Shown here piece by piece: positions 41,876 through 51,122 of a stretch of DNA of 64,000 nt. This stretch comes from Bacteroidales bacterium. GTDB lineage: Bacteria > Bacteroidota > Bacteroidia > Bacteroidales > VadinHA17. Within the stretch, counting starts at the first letter, position 1. Each line of letters begins with the position of its first letter. Below the pieces are notes generated by a model, which was not told the DNA's origin, ran no database searches, and saw only the letters and a list, made by a program, of their open reading frames with translations. The position numbers and the translations under genes were made by a program. The stretch is from positions 434,001 to 498,000 of the forward strand of contig JAJFVL010000018.1 in assembly GCA_021371855.1 (NCBI GenBank). The letters run 5' to 3'.

Positions 41876-43009
41876 ATGATAAATAGAAGAGAATTTATCA
41901 AGAAAGCAGGTATGGGAGCTGCAACAATTCCACTAATGGGATTAGCCCGATGCGGAACAGCCAATAAAGAGCAAAACAACAGGATAGTCGGAGGACGGGT
42001 AATAGATTCCCATATCCATCTTACCCCTGGCAAAGTAAAAAAGGTTCTGCAGATAATGGATGATAACTCTATCCGTTATGCCGTAATCATTGCTTCAATT
42101 ATGGGTACAGATTTCGGGGATAAAGCCTTTTACGAAATTATGGATGCAATAAAACCATATAAGAACAGATTAGGACTTCACTATACATTTGATTGGAAAC
42201 TGGCAGAGACTGATCCTGAATTCTTTAATAAAGCTCCGGATATGCTTGAAAGAGCAGTTAAAGCAGGTGCCATTGGCCTGAAAAATCTGAAACAACTTGG
42301 ACTTGTAGCAAGGGATATTGAAGGTAAGCTGATAGCAATCGACGATCCGCGTCTTTTCCCGATTTGGGAGCGGGCAGAAAAACTGGGTATCCCCGTTGCA
42401 TTTCATACAGGTGACCCTGTTGCATTTTTTGAACCATGGGACCCTAAGAACGAGCGTTGGGAAGAGCTAAAACTGCATCCGGAATGGTCATTTTCTGACC
42501 ACAGTAAATACCCACCACTTAAAATTCTTTTTGAACAGGCTAATAATTTATATAAAAAATTCACAAAAGTTCAGTTCGTCAGTGTTCATGTGGCAGGATA
42601 TTCCGAAAACCTGAAGGAGGTAAGCAAATGGATGGATGAAATACCAAATTTGTCAATTGATACAGCTGCACGGATTGGTGAACTTGGAAAACATCCGGCG
42701 AAAGAAGGGAATGACTTTTTTAATAAATACCAGGACAGAATAATGTTCGGTACTGATATGGCATACTGGGAAAATTGTGATGTTCAAGGTGCAGGACCTT
42801 GCAAAGATTTCACTAATGAAGAAACCAGAAACTTTTATAATGTACACTGGCGCTATTTTCAGACCAGTGATATACAATTCGATCATCCAACCCCAATTCA
42901 GGGAAACTGGAAAATTGACGGCATAGGCCTAAAAGAACAAGCCCTTAAGAAAATATACTGGGACAACGCTTACAGATTCTATAAACTGGATCGTTTTGGG
43001 GTTGCTTAA
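41876..43009 (+). CDS. Tat-exported amidohydrolase (PF04909-like)
   Basis: About 377 residues from MINRREFIKKAGMGAATIPLMG, a twin-arginine signal with a Cys at LARCG that may be lipidated; nine codons upstream in frame (41849) are probably not translated. The mature protein is a TIM-barrel metal-dependent hydrolase: VIDSHIHLTPG (first metal pair), VAFHTGDP (His), VSVHVAGYS (His) and MFGTDMAYWE (Asp). Amidohydrolase-2 members act as decarboxylases or lactonases on aromatic or sugar acids; the substrate is not evident. It lies between the two halves of a duplicated gldA/lipoprotein module and is followed by its own terminator. Confidence 0.83.
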   Translation: MINRREFIKKAGMGAATIPLMGLARCGTANKEQNNRIVGGRVIDSHIHLTPGKVKKVLQIMDDNSIRYAVIIASIMGTDFGDKAFYEIMDAIKPYKNRLGLHYTFDWKLAETDPEFFNKAPDMLERAVKAGAIGLKNLKQLGLVARDIEGKLIAIDDPRLFPIWERAEKLGIPVAFHTGDPVAFFEPWDPKNERWEELKLHPEWSFSDHSKYPPLKILFEQANNLYKKFTKVQFVSVHVAGYSENLKEVSKWMDEIPNLSIDTAARIGELGKHPAKEGNDFFNKYQDRIMFGTDMAYWENCDVQGAGPCKDFTNEETRNFYNVHWRYFQTSDIQFDHPTPIQGNWKIDGIGLKEQALKKIYWDNAYRFYKLDRFGVA

Positions 43010-43011
43010 AT

Positions 43012-43040
43012 GCCCCCCCTAATGATTATCAGGGGGGTCT
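43012..43040 (+). terminator. Hairpin terminator after the amidohydrolase gene
   Basis: CCCCCCCTAATGATTATCAG then GGGGGG gives a 6-7 bp GC stem with a short loop, followed by TCTTATT. It starts 3 bases after the stop codon. The trailing T-tract is weak. Confidence 0.6.
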
Positions 43041-43044
43041 TATT

Positions 43045-43105
43045 GCTGGCATCGATATGTGATGCCGATAGTGAAGGACGGTTTAAGAAGAATTTATTGA
43101 ATTAA
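43045..43105 (+). pseudogene. Remnant of the 3' end of a second gldA copy
   Basis: In the frame ending at TAA 43103-43105 the sequence reads LLLASICDADSEGRFKKNLLN, which matches the gldA C-terminus VVAALRAADGEGRRRKSLKN at about half of the positions (A, D, EG, R, K, L, N). Its stop directly abuts the stop of the convergent lipoprotein gene at 43106, the same zero-gap junction seen between gldA and the pseudogene at 41544/41545. Only about 20 codons are left; further left the similarity merges into the terminator. Confidence 0.6.
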
Positions 43106-44167
43106 TCAGAATCCCAGGTGTATTTCGCTGACTGACTTTATTGCCCTGTCGGAAAAGAAATCGCATGCCGGAAAGATCCTGAACAGGCCGCCATCCTCAT
43201 CAGGTTTTGTCCTGACCAGGAGGAATTCCTGCTGGTCATTCCTGTTAAAAATTTCAGAGTATGATACGGCACATCTATAACCGTCTATTCCTACAAAACA
43301 CATCATTCCCGATTGAAGATTCTGCCTGTCAACAGGATAATATTTCTGAAGCAGATCACCAAGAAGAATTCCTGCAAATGGTTCAGTGCTGTGAATTCCT
43401 TTTCCTCGTCCGTAAAAAACCGTTTTAAAAACAGTGCTTTCTTCATTTTCAGGAGCAAAAACTTTAAGTTGTTTATCACCTCTAAATAATTTAATATCTG
43501 AAGAATACAAAGGAGACATCCCTTTTACAACCGGGAATGATTTATGTACGGACTTAACAGTGATTTTTACGGGTGATGAAATGTTTCTTTCGGTGATAAG
43601 ATCACTTGCTGCCACAATCCTGCTCTCAGCCGGAAGAGGCCAAAGATCTTTTGTTTTGGAAGGGACTATCCTCGATACTCCGGTTGCTATTATGATTTTA
43701 TGAAGATTGTTCGGATAGTATATCTCTCCCCAGCTGAAAACAACCTTTTCTCCCTGTTCATTTTCAACTTCAACATATACATCAATGATAGGTTTAAATT
43801 CATCAGTATTAGACTTTTTAAGTATTCTTTTGTCAAGAATGTCGAAAAGAGAATAGCCATCGTACCTGTAAGCACCGACAAACCTGTCACCACCGGCACT
43901 GTCGAGAAGTGTCTCTTTGACAATAACAGAATGAAGAGGAAGCTCCGAAAAATTTACTTTACCACTGTTTACAATCTCTCCTTCTACAAACAAGTCCTTC
44001 ACCGGAAGAGCATATGTATCAGTGTTGTCATAAAAATTATTGGTCATATCGGAAGTATCTGTCAGTTGTGTTGCCGGCGGGTTTGTTTTGACTGAGATTT
44101 TTTCATGTTGAGTTTTACATGATATCAAACTTAAGAAAATAATGAGAAGGGTTAGTACATTTTTCAT
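43106..44167 (-). CDS. Lipoprotein with molybdopterin-oxidoreductase-like domain, function unknown
   Basis: A 353-residue lipoprotein (MKNVLTLLIIFLSLISCK, lipobox LISC). I see two beta-rich sections: about 60-200 (VKDLFVEGEIVNSGKVNFSELPLHSV ... YRYDGYSLFDIL), which resembles the sulfite-oxidase-type molybdopterin-binding fold (PF00174) without an obvious cofactor cysteine, and about 225-353, of similar flavour (GILLGDLLQKYY ... CFVGIDGYRCAVSYSEIF). A role in redox or ligand binding is only a guess from that resemblance. A frameshifted partial paralogue exists at 41545-41820. It lies 50 bases downstream of the sulfatase gene in the same direction. Confidence 0.65.
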   Translation of the reverse strand: MKNVLTLLIIFLSLISCKTQHEKISVKTNPPATQLTDTSDMTNNFYDNTDTYALPVKDLFVEGEIVNSGKVNFSELPLHSVIVKETLLDSAGGDRFVGAYRYDGYSLFDILDKRILKKSNTDEFKPIIDVYVEVENEQGEKVVFSWGEIYYPNNLHKIIIATGVSRIVPSKTKDLWPLPAESRIVAASDLITERNISSPVKITVKSVHKSFPVVKGMSPLYSSDIKLFRGDKQLKVFAPENEESTVFKTVFYGRGKGIHSTEPFAGILLGDLLQKYYPVDRQNLQSGMMCFVGIDGYRCAVSYSEIFNRNDQQEFLLVRTKPDEDGGLFRIFPACDFFSDRAIKSVSEIHLGF

Positions 44168-44217
44168 AGTTTCAGGTATGATTATAAGCCCATTTTGTTC
44201 ATTTCAGTATAAATTGG

Positions 44218-45777
44218 TCATATAGCTTCATCGGGCCATGCAACCAGTTCTCCTGTTCCTTTCAGTGCCGGACGCTGGGCGTCTACACTGCGAAGATATT
44301 TTCCCAGTTTTCCTGCCAGCTCCTTCACCTTTCCCGGTTGCTGACCAGCCAGATCATGAAGTTCTCCAATATCTTCAGAAATGTTAAACAATTCAAAATG
44401 CCGGTCTTCGTAATAATAAATCAGTTTCCAGTCACCACTCCTGATGGTGCTGGTGGTCCCTATACCAGGGCCGGTTGGACCCCAGTTATTCGGAAAATGC
44501 CAGAACAAATCTCTGTTATAGGCAGTAGTGCCGTTTTGCAACAACATCGGGACAAAGCTTCTCCCATCGACCGTTTGTACAGTTGAGTATTTCTTAACCT
44601 GTGCCATCTCAAGGATTGTCGGGAAAAAATCTTCAATAAGCAGATAGTCGTTGCATTTTGTTCCAGGCTGAACTTTCCCCGGCCATTTCACTATCATCGG
44701 TTCCCTGATACCTCCTTCATAAGCTGATCCTTTTCCACTGTTTAAAGGTTTGTTGTGGGTATGCAATTCTCCTGCACGCGGACGAAGACCAAAGCCGCCA
44801 TTATCAGACATAAACAGGATGATGGTGTTCTCCTCCATACCATTTCTGTCGAGATATTCCATCAGATCGCCCAGACTTTTATCCATACCTTCAACCATTG
44901 AGGCATACCTGGCCTCTGATTCAGGAAGTCCCTTGTCGATATATTTTTTATAATACCTGTCATCAGCGTAAAGAGGAATATGTACCGCATAATGTGCCAT
45001 GTTCAGGTAAAAAGGTTTTTCAGTCAATCGGGCCTTATCAAGGGCCTTTAAGGCCTCACGGGTCAAAGCTTCAGTCAGAAAAATAGTATCACCGTGGTAC
45101 TGCTCCAAGCCTGGGACACCCCATGGAAGAGTATGCCCGCCTTTTTCTTTATTCCCAAAATTCTCCGTACCCAGATAACTACCCGGTCCGCCGGCAGCAT
45201 GTCCGGCAATGTTGATATCAAACCCACAGTTCAACGGATCTGCTGATGGTGTTGTCATGGCCCCATAATGCGCTTTCCCGCAATGGATGGTAAAATATCC
45301 GTTATCTTTCAGAATCTGTGGCAATAATGTGGCATAAGTCGAACGCGGAACTGTATCAACAGGCTGTACCCCGTTTACATTCCATGCAGGATAGTCAAGG
45401 ATATCGCTATGGCCATCCACAGAAGCATTTCTTTCTAAGGTCCAGTTTGTTACACGATGACGGGCAGGATTCATTCCTGTCATTAAGCTTACACGTGAGG
45501 GGGAACTGACGCTTGAAGCATAGGCCTGTGTGAACATCATTCCTTCACTCGCCAGCCGTTCCATTCCGGGCGTTGTGTATTTTTGATTTAAAGGTGTTTT
45601 TTCTTTCCAGAACGGAACCGAAGTATCCTGCCATCCCATATCGTCTACAAGAAACATTATAATATTGGGTTTCTTCGGGCTCTTGTTTTCACCATTACAA
45701 GCCGTGAATACCGACATCACGGAAGTAGCCAGTAAACTTAAGCCTGCAGGGCGTTTCAGGTAATTCCAGCTTTTCAT
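44218..45777 (-). CDS. Secreted sulfatase, serine-type
   Basis: A 519-residue alkaline-phosphatase-superfamily sulfatase with a lipoprotein-like signal (MKSWNYLKRPAGLSL...FTACNG). The metal-binding MFLVDDMGWQD comes first, then the sulfatase signature SSPSRVSLMTGMNPARH, in which the residue modified to formylglycine is Ser, requiring an anaerobic sulfatase-maturating radical SAM enzyme. Further signatures are HCGKAHYG, FMSDNGGFG and GGIREPMIVKWPGK. It removes sulfate esters from glycans or small molecules in the periplasm. No maturase gene lies in the window. Its neighbours, a glycerate kinase and a permease, do not fix the substrate. Confidence 0.92.
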   Translation of the reverse strand: MKSWNYLKRPAGLSLLATSVMSVFTACNGENKSPKKPNIIMFLVDDMGWQDTSVPFWKEKTPLNQKYTTPGMERLASEGMMFTQAYASSVSSPSRVSLMTGMNPARHRVTNWTLERNASVDGHSDILDYPAWNVNGVQPVDTVPRSTYATLLPQILKDNGYFTIHCGKAHYGAMTTPSADPLNCGFDINIAGHAAGGPGSYLGTENFGNKEKGGHTLPWGVPGLEQYHGDTIFLTEALTREALKALDKARLTEKPFYLNMAHYAVHIPLYADDRYYKKYIDKGLPESEARYASMVEGMDKSLGDLMEYLDRNGMEENTIILFMSDNGGFGLRPRAGELHTHNKPLNSGKGSAYEGGIREPMIVKWPGKVQPGTKCNDYLLIEDFFPTILEMAQVKKYSTVQTVDGRSFVPMLLQNGTTAYNRDLFWHFPNNWGPTGPGIGTTSTIRSGDWKLIYYYEDRHFELFNISEDIGELHDLAGQQPGKVKELAGKLGKYLRSVDAQRPALKGTGELVAWPDEAI

Positions 45778-45859
45778 TTTTTACCTTTATTAAATTTTCT
45801 TAATAAAGATATTAAATTATTGAAATCCTTCTTTCTTCTATATTCCGCGATGATTCTGC

Positions 45860-47176
45860 TCACTCCACCACAGCGACAATTATATCCATCACGTTTGTCA
45901 AAGTGGGACCGGTAATGATATGTCCTCCTTCTTTTTCAAAGAAATGATATGAATCAAAATCCCTGAGATATTTTTCAGGATCAACATTTTCAGCAAGGGC
46001 ATCTGGTACAGTATCAGAGTCAACAACAGCCCCGGCAGCATCTGTGGGACCATCATTACCATCAGTCCCTGCCGAAAGTATTGTTATCCCCGGATGATCC
46101 TTCAAAAGCTTTGAACAAAGCAATGCCAGATGCTGGCTTCTTCCACCCCGACCTTTTCCTGTCATCTTTACAGTTATCTCTCCGCCAAACAAGAGACAGA
46201 CCGGTTTTATCTCATTTTCGTTATTCTTAAATTCCACTGATGTCTTTACGATATATTCTGCAACTGAATCAGCATCACCCTGCAACTGATCGTCAATAAT
46301 AAAAGGATGTATTTTGAGGTCCAGAGCTTTCTGAGCTGCTGCCTCAAGTGCCAGACGATTTGTCCCTATAAGAAGGTTATGTACATTCTTAAAGACAGGA
46401 TCTCCTGGTTTTGGTGTTTCCGGCCTTATGCCGGTTTTACCATCATTTAAATGTTTTAATAGCCTCCCGGGAGTTGATTTTATCAGGTCAAACTTTTCTA
46501 AAACATCAAGTGCCTGCTGAAAAGTGGTAGGATCGGGGGTTGTCGGGCCTGAAGCAATTACATCCAGCGGATCGCCTGGCACATCTGACAGAATCAGACT
46601 CACAAGTGCTGCAGGGTATACAGCCCTTGCGAGATTACCTCCCTTTATAACCGATAAATGCTTGCGTACTGCATTAATATCTTTAATGCCGGCTCCACAG
46701 TTAATCAGAAGATCATTAACCTTCATCAACTCTTCAAGAGATGAACCGGAAGGAAAATCAGGAAGAAGTGCTGACCCCCCGCCCGACAGAAGACATATAA
46801 CCAGATCATTATTACCAGCTTTACTTGCTATTTTCAGTATATTCGAGGTTGCTTTAAATCCGTTAGAATCGGGAAGAGGATGACCTGCTTCTGTGACTTT
46901 AATATATTTCAACTTACTGGAATGACCATATTTAACGACAATATGACCTTCCGTAATCCTGGGACCAAGAATCTTTTCCACCTCCCCGGCCATCATGGCA
47001 CTAGCTTTCCCGGCACCAATAACATATATATTTCTGACAGTTTCGAGGGAAAAGTCAAGAGGACCAATCAACAGATGATTATCCTGTAAATCCATTGACT
47101 TGGTTATCAGTTTTTCAGGAAGCACCCTGCTGACGCCAGCAGAAAAGATCTGTTCGGCAATTATTCTATGGTTCAT
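45860..47176 (-). CDS. Glycerate 2-kinase (MOFRL family)
   Basis: A 438-residue cytoplasmic kinase of the GckA/TtuD family: N-terminal DUF4147 part with GAGKASAMMAGEVEKIL and CLLSGGGSALLPDFPSG, and C-terminal MOFRL domain with LFGGEITVKMTGKGRGGR and AGTDGNDGPTDAAGAVVD. These enzymes phosphorylate D-glycerate to 2-phosphoglycerate, feeding glycolysis from sugar-acid or serine breakdown. It starts 63 bases after the GntP-type permease, which could import glycerate or an aldonate. The segment is part of a leftward run of catabolic genes. Confidence 0.92.
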   Translation of the reverse strand: MNHRIIAEQIFSAGVSRVLPEKLITKSMDLQDNHLLIGPLDFSLETVRNIYVIGAGKASAMMAGEVEKILGPRITEGHIVVKYGHSSKLKYIKVTEAGHPLPDSNGFKATSNILKIASKAGNNDLVICLLSGGGSALLPDFPSGSSLEELMKVNDLLINCGAGIKDINAVRKHLSVIKGGNLARAVYPAALVSLILSDVPGDPLDVIASGPTTPDPTTFQQALDVLEKFDLIKSTPGRLLKHLNDGKTGIRPETPKPGDPVFKNVHNLLIGTNRLALEAAAQKALDLKIHPFIIDDQLQGDADSVAEYIVKTSVEFKNNENEIKPVCLLFGGEITVKMTGKGRGGRSQHLALLCSKLLKDHPGITILSAGTDGNDGPTDAAGAVVDSDTVPDALAENVDPEKYLRDFDSYHFFEKEGGHIITGPTLTNVMDIIVAVVE

Positions 47177-47239
47177 TTTTCCTTTTATTAGTTACAAATA
47201 AGAGTTGACATAGAAGACCGATAATTTACAAAACAAAAA

Positions 47240-48571
47240 TCACAAAACAATAAGTGAGGTGATCCATACACATGAAAAGACCACCAGACCCATCACGAGA
47301 GTTGATGATGAATAAACTTTCAGAGTTATTCCCGGATCAATGTCTGAAAACCTGGACACAACCCAGAAATATGAGTCATTTGCATGAGAAACGATCATTG
47401 AACCTGCTCCCATTGAAAGCATTACAAGCAACCTTCCCCATTCCGAACCGAGACCAAGCATTGACAGCATGGGTGCAACAAAAGATGCCGTTGTGATTAT
47501 TGCCACAGTTGATGAACCCTGAGCTGTTTTCATAACTACTGCAATAAGGAATGGTACCACAAGACCAATACTCGTTCCGGCCAAAAGTCCTCCCAACGCT
47601 TCACCAATACCTGTCGATTTTATAACCATACCAAACATTCCACCTGCTGCCGTAATAATAAGTATGGGCCCTGCTTTTTCAACAGCTTCAGAAAAAATAT
47701 CGTTCATTGACGCAATTGATTTATCCTTAATTAAGAACATAGCCAGAATAACACCAATTGACAAAGCAATTATTGGTTCCCCGGCAATAAAGAAGATTTT
47801 TGCAATAACGCTTTGTCCTCCTTTATCGATAAGACTGAACAGCGATCGCATAGTTATGAGCAGAAGAGGAACAACAATCGGAAGAAAAGAGAAAAAGGCC
47901 GGAGGAAGATGATTTTCAGTTATCTGCTCTTCAACCTCAATTTCTTTTGCGGGTTGATAGTTACTGCCTTTTGTCATCCATTTGCTCCAGAAATACGCAG
48001 CCAGTGCACCGGGGATTGCGAAGATTGCTCCGATAATTATAAGGTAACCGATATTTACTTTGATGATCCCGGATGCAGCAAGCGCCCCGGGGTGAGGTGG
48101 CATAAGACAATGCACGGAATAAAGCGAGCATGCCAGCACAGTAGCCATGAATGGCATCGCCTGTTTCGTCTTTGAGCTGAATGACTTTGCCAGACCACTT
48201 AAAATAATAAATCCCGAATCGCAAAATATTGGTAATCCTGTAACAAATCCGGTGATACCAAGTGCAGGGGCACTCCTGTTTTCGCCGGTTTTCGAAAGAA
48301 TATACTGTGCAATACTCAGTGTTCCTCCTGTCTTATCGAGTGTAATGCCAATAATAGCCCCCAGTATTATCAAAAATCCTATGGAAGCCATTGTACTTCC
48401 GAACCCTTCTTTAATTGTACTTATAATCGTGTTTGCAGGAAGGGTTGTAAAAGCCAGAAAGAGTGAAACAAGAAAGAGGGCGATAAATGCATTCAGCTTC
48501 AATTTCGATGTGAAAAAAATTATTGCAACTATGCTGATCCCTACCAGAATGGATATGGTTAAAACGCTCAT
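47240..48571 (-). CDS. GntP-family gluconate/organic-acid permease
   Basis: A 443-residue integral membrane protein with about 12 hydrophobic segments and the GntP features: GILVGISIVAI-type start, KEGFGSTMASIGFLIILGAIIG (the G-x-T/S motif of the first half), LPIFCDSGFIIL, LMPPHPGALAAS and MKTAQGSSTVAIITTASF. GntP transporters are proton symporters for gluconate, D-glycerate or related acids. The next gene encodes a glycerate kinase, which makes D-glycerate or an aldonate a plausible substrate. Confidence 0.93.
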   Translation of the reverse strand: MSVLTISILVGISIVAIIFFTSKLKLNAFIALFLVSLFLAFTTLPANTIISTIKEGFGSTMASIGFLIILGAIIGITLDKTGGTLSIAQYILSKTGENRSAPALGITGFVTGLPIFCDSGFIILSGLAKSFSSKTKQAMPFMATVLACSLYSVHCLMPPHPGALAASGIIKVNIGYLIIIGAIFAIPGALAAYFWSKWMTKGSNYQPAKEIEVEEQITENHLPPAFFSFLPIVVPLLLITMRSLFSLIDKGGQSVIAKIFFIAGEPIIALSIGVILAMFLIKDKSIASMNDIFSEAVEKAGPILIITAAGGMFGMVIKSTGIGEALGGLLAGTSIGLVVPFLIAVVMKTAQGSSTVAIITTASFVAPMLSMLGLGSEWGRLLVMLSMGAGSMIVSHANDSYFWVVSRFSDIDPGITLKVYSSSTLVMGLVVFSCVWITSLIVL

Positions 48572-48596
48572 GGTCTTGTACTATTTTGAAAATCTA

Positions 48597-49766
48597 TTAA
48601 TACTTGCCGTACTCCATTAGAGTATCCCACATTGCCCAAAAATTTTCCGGAGGCACATCTTCCTGAACATTATGTACCGGAGCATATACAAAACCTCCTC
48701 CCGGAGCCATTATATCGAGTATCTTCTTAACCTCATCTTTTACAAGTTCAGGACCGGCGTTTTTCAGAGTTGATTGTGTATCAACTCCACCACCCCAGAA
48801 TACGAGGTCTTTCCCAAAGTCCTTTTTCAAACCTTTCAGATCCATATCTGCAGCTGTAAATTGTACAGGATTAAGAATATCCAGACCGGCTTCGATCAGG
48901 TCAGGAAGCAGTACCCGCACTGATCCGCACGTGTGCATAAATATCTTGATGTGAGGCAGTCTCTTTTTGATATGCGACCATAAGAGTCCGAATCTCGATA
49001 TTATGGTTCTTCGCAAATAATCTGGTTCCAGCAGAGTAGAAGTCTGGGTTCCAAGATCGTCACACTCTGCTACAACACTTACCCTGTTTTGAAGATTGTT
49101 TTCAATCAGCCAGTCAATAAGCATATTCCAGTAATCAAACTTATATTCAAGGATCAGATCAAGCAATGTTTCAACACCGGCCGGATCGACCATTGTATCG
49201 CAATACCAGTTTTGATATCCTCTTATCCTTAATGATACTTCAGTAAGACCAGCAACATTTCTGTCAGCAATAACACCATAATCATAAATATCTTTTATCT
49301 GTTCTGCTAAATCACTTTTGATAATATCGGCATGATAATCAAACTTTGGAAATTTATAGTTTAGCAATCCTTCATCTATTGAAGGAAACTGCTCCAAGGG
49401 ATAAGTATACTGATTGAAATAGAAGTCTTTCGATTCATCCATTTTCCAGAGACATCCCCATACATCAGTGCATTCCCATACACCATCTTTTATTTTTACA
49501 ATTTTTTCAAAGTCAGGAATCCTTCTCGCTCCGATACGCCTGACATCCGATTGCAGTTTTTCCAATGTTTCCTTTACCGGTGTAACAATCTGCTGAACAG
49601 GATCTATCTCTTTCTTTTCATATTCAGGTGATAATCCCCGGAGTTTCATGGCTCTTATAAAAGCTTTTTTATTAATCCCGGTAACAGTGGTCCCGGCAAG
49701 ATCGTATGGCACCCTGTCAGGCTCAGCATGATTGAGTGTAATATCCAATCGTTCACAACTTTTCAT
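48597..49766 (-). CDS. Uroporphyrinogen decarboxylase-family methyltransferase-like protein
   Basis: A 389-residue protein of the UroD superfamily (MtaA/CmuA type). Typical segments are RVPYDLAGTTVTGI near the N-terminus, KIFMHTCGSVRVLLPDLIEAGLDILNPVQ with the HxC-type zinc site, and FWGGGVDTQSTL. It lacks tetrapyrrole-enzyme context; such paralogues in Bacteroidota sugar loci are of unknown function, possibly corrinoid-dependent methyl transfer or demethylation. It lies between a permease and an MFS transporter (6-base gap to the latter), so a role in removing methyl groups from imported compounds is conceivable but unproven. Confidence 0.82.
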   Translation of the reverse strand: MKSCERLDITLNHAEPDRVPYDLAGTTVTGINKKAFIRAMKLRGLSPEYEKKEIDPVQQIVTPVKETLEKLQSDVRRIGARRIPDFEKIVKIKDGVWECTDVWGCLWKMDESKDFYFNQYTYPLEQFPSIDEGLLNYKFPKFDYHADIIKSDLAEQIKDIYDYGVIADRNVAGLTEVSLRIRGYQNWYCDTMVDPAGVETLLDLILEYKFDYWNMLIDWLIENNLQNRVSVVAECDDLGTQTSTLLEPDYLRRTIISRFGLLWSHIKKRLPHIKIFMHTCGSVRVLLPDLIEAGLDILNPVQFTAADMDLKGLKKDFGKDLVFWGGGVDTQSTLKNAGPELVKDEVKKILDIMAPGGGFVYAPVHNVQEDVPPENFWAMWDTLMEYGKY

Positions 49767-49772
49767 TAATAT

Positions 49773-51044
49773 TTACAGATTTAAAGGTTTTATTTCAGGA
49801 ATCAGAAGATGCATAATCCCAAGAGCAATAAAATAACCGACAGAGGCAATAAAGAAAGGAATAACATAACCATCTGTTCCCAGGTTTTGCAATATCCTGC
49901 CGACCAATTGAGCTATAAGTGCACCTCCTGCGGCACCTGCGAAGCCACCTATTCCCGTTACTGATGCAGTTAATTTTTTGGGAAAGATATCTGACATAAG
50001 GCTGAAGATGTTGGCCGACCAACCACAATGACCTCCTGCAGCGACAGCTATCAGGGCCACTGCTATCCAGACATTATTCGTATGGGGAACAAACATGACA
50101 GGTATTGCAAATATGGCGCAGAAAAGAAAACCCATCTTTCTTCCCTTGTTTAATGACCATCCCATCTTAAGAAATTTCGATGAAAGCCATCCCAGAAAAA
50201 TTCCTCCCAACCACGAAATAAGATATATCAGGAAGAACGGTATACCGATCTCTTTCAGGTTCAATCCAAATTTACTATTCAGGAATTTAGCACCCCAGAA
50301 GAGATAAAACCACCAGATAGGGTCGGCCATAAATTTCCCGATACAGATCGCCCACACTTCCCTTGTCTTAAGTAATACGCCCCAGCTGACTTTGCCGGAT
50401 ATTTCAGGAGTAGCATCACTGTTGATATAATCGCATTCACCTTTGCTTGTAAAACGGTTATTTTCAGGTTTATTATAAAATAAAAGCCAGCATATGATCC
50501 ATATTATACTAATCGGTAATGTCCATACGAAAGCTGCTCTCCAGTCATTATTAAATGCTGCCACAATAACAGGGATAGCAAGCGGAGATATAAGAGTTCC
50601 CACGTTTGCTCCTCCGTTATAGAAACCGACAGCCAATGCTCTTTCTTTCTTCGGGAACCATTCCGCAAGAACTTTGTTGGCAACAGGAAAATTCCCCGAT
50701 TGACCGACAGACAGACCTGCTCTTGACAGTGCGAATCCGATCCATGACTTTGCAAAAGCTGCAGAAGCCTGGGCAATTGCCCATAAACCTACCGAAATAG
50801 CGTATCCTGCTTTTGTTCCGATCTTATCAACAACAGAGCCCATTATCAGGAAAAAGAGAGCATAACCGACCATAAAAGCAGTATTGATGTTACCATATTG
50901 CTGCTCGCTCCAGCCAATATCCTTCTGTAAAAAAGGAGCCATGATCCCCAGGGCTGATCTGTCGATATATAACAGCGTTGTTGCAAAGAACAGAAATAGA
51001 AGGATTATCCATCGGATATTTGAAGACACGGGTATTGTTTTCAT
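49773..51044 (-). CDS. MFS transporter, hexuronate/anion-cation symporter type
   Basis: About 423 residues from MKTIPVSSNIRWIILLFLFF; an open frame extends to 51110 but the extra 22 residues precede the first helix and look untranslated. Twelve transmembrane segments are visible, with ALGIMAPFLQKDIGWSEQQYGNINTAFM, GFALSRAGLSVGQSGNFPVANKVLAEWFPKKERA and the matching second-half motifs, as in the ExuT/GudP group of sugar-acid proton symporters. It follows the Gfo/Idh gene by 78 bases and overlaps functionally with sugar-acid genes nearby. Confidence 0.9.
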   Translation of the reverse strand: MKTIPVSSNIRWIILLFLFFATTLLYIDRSALGIMAPFLQKDIGWSEQQYGNINTAFMVGYALFFLIMGSVVDKIGTKAGYAISVGLWAIAQASAAFAKSWIGFALSRAGLSVGQSGNFPVANKVLAEWFPKKERALAVGFYNGGANVGTLISPLAIPVIVAAFNNDWRAAFVWTLPISIIWIICWLLFYNKPENNRFTSKGECDYINSDATPEISGKVSWGVLLKTREVWAICIGKFMADPIWWFYLFWGAKFLNSKFGLNLKEIGIPFFLIYLISWLGGIFLGWLSSKFLKMGWSLNKGRKMGFLFCAIFAIPVMFVPHTNNVWIAVALIAVAAGGHCGWSANIFSLMSDIFPKKLTASVTGIGGFAGAAGGALIAQLVGRILQNLGTDGYVIPFFIASVGYFIALGIMHLLIPEIKPLNL

Positions 51045-51122
51045 TACAGAGGCTCTCTTATGGATTCGGGATTTTACAAATTGAAAAGAGAAACAAAAAT
51101 CATTTAACAAACAATATGCAAA

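Noticed and set aside
41925..41941. CAATTCCACTA match to the CRISPR repeat inside the amidohydrolase gene
   Set aside because: It encodes the conserved Tat-signal residues ATIPLMG and the match stops after about 11 bases; chance.
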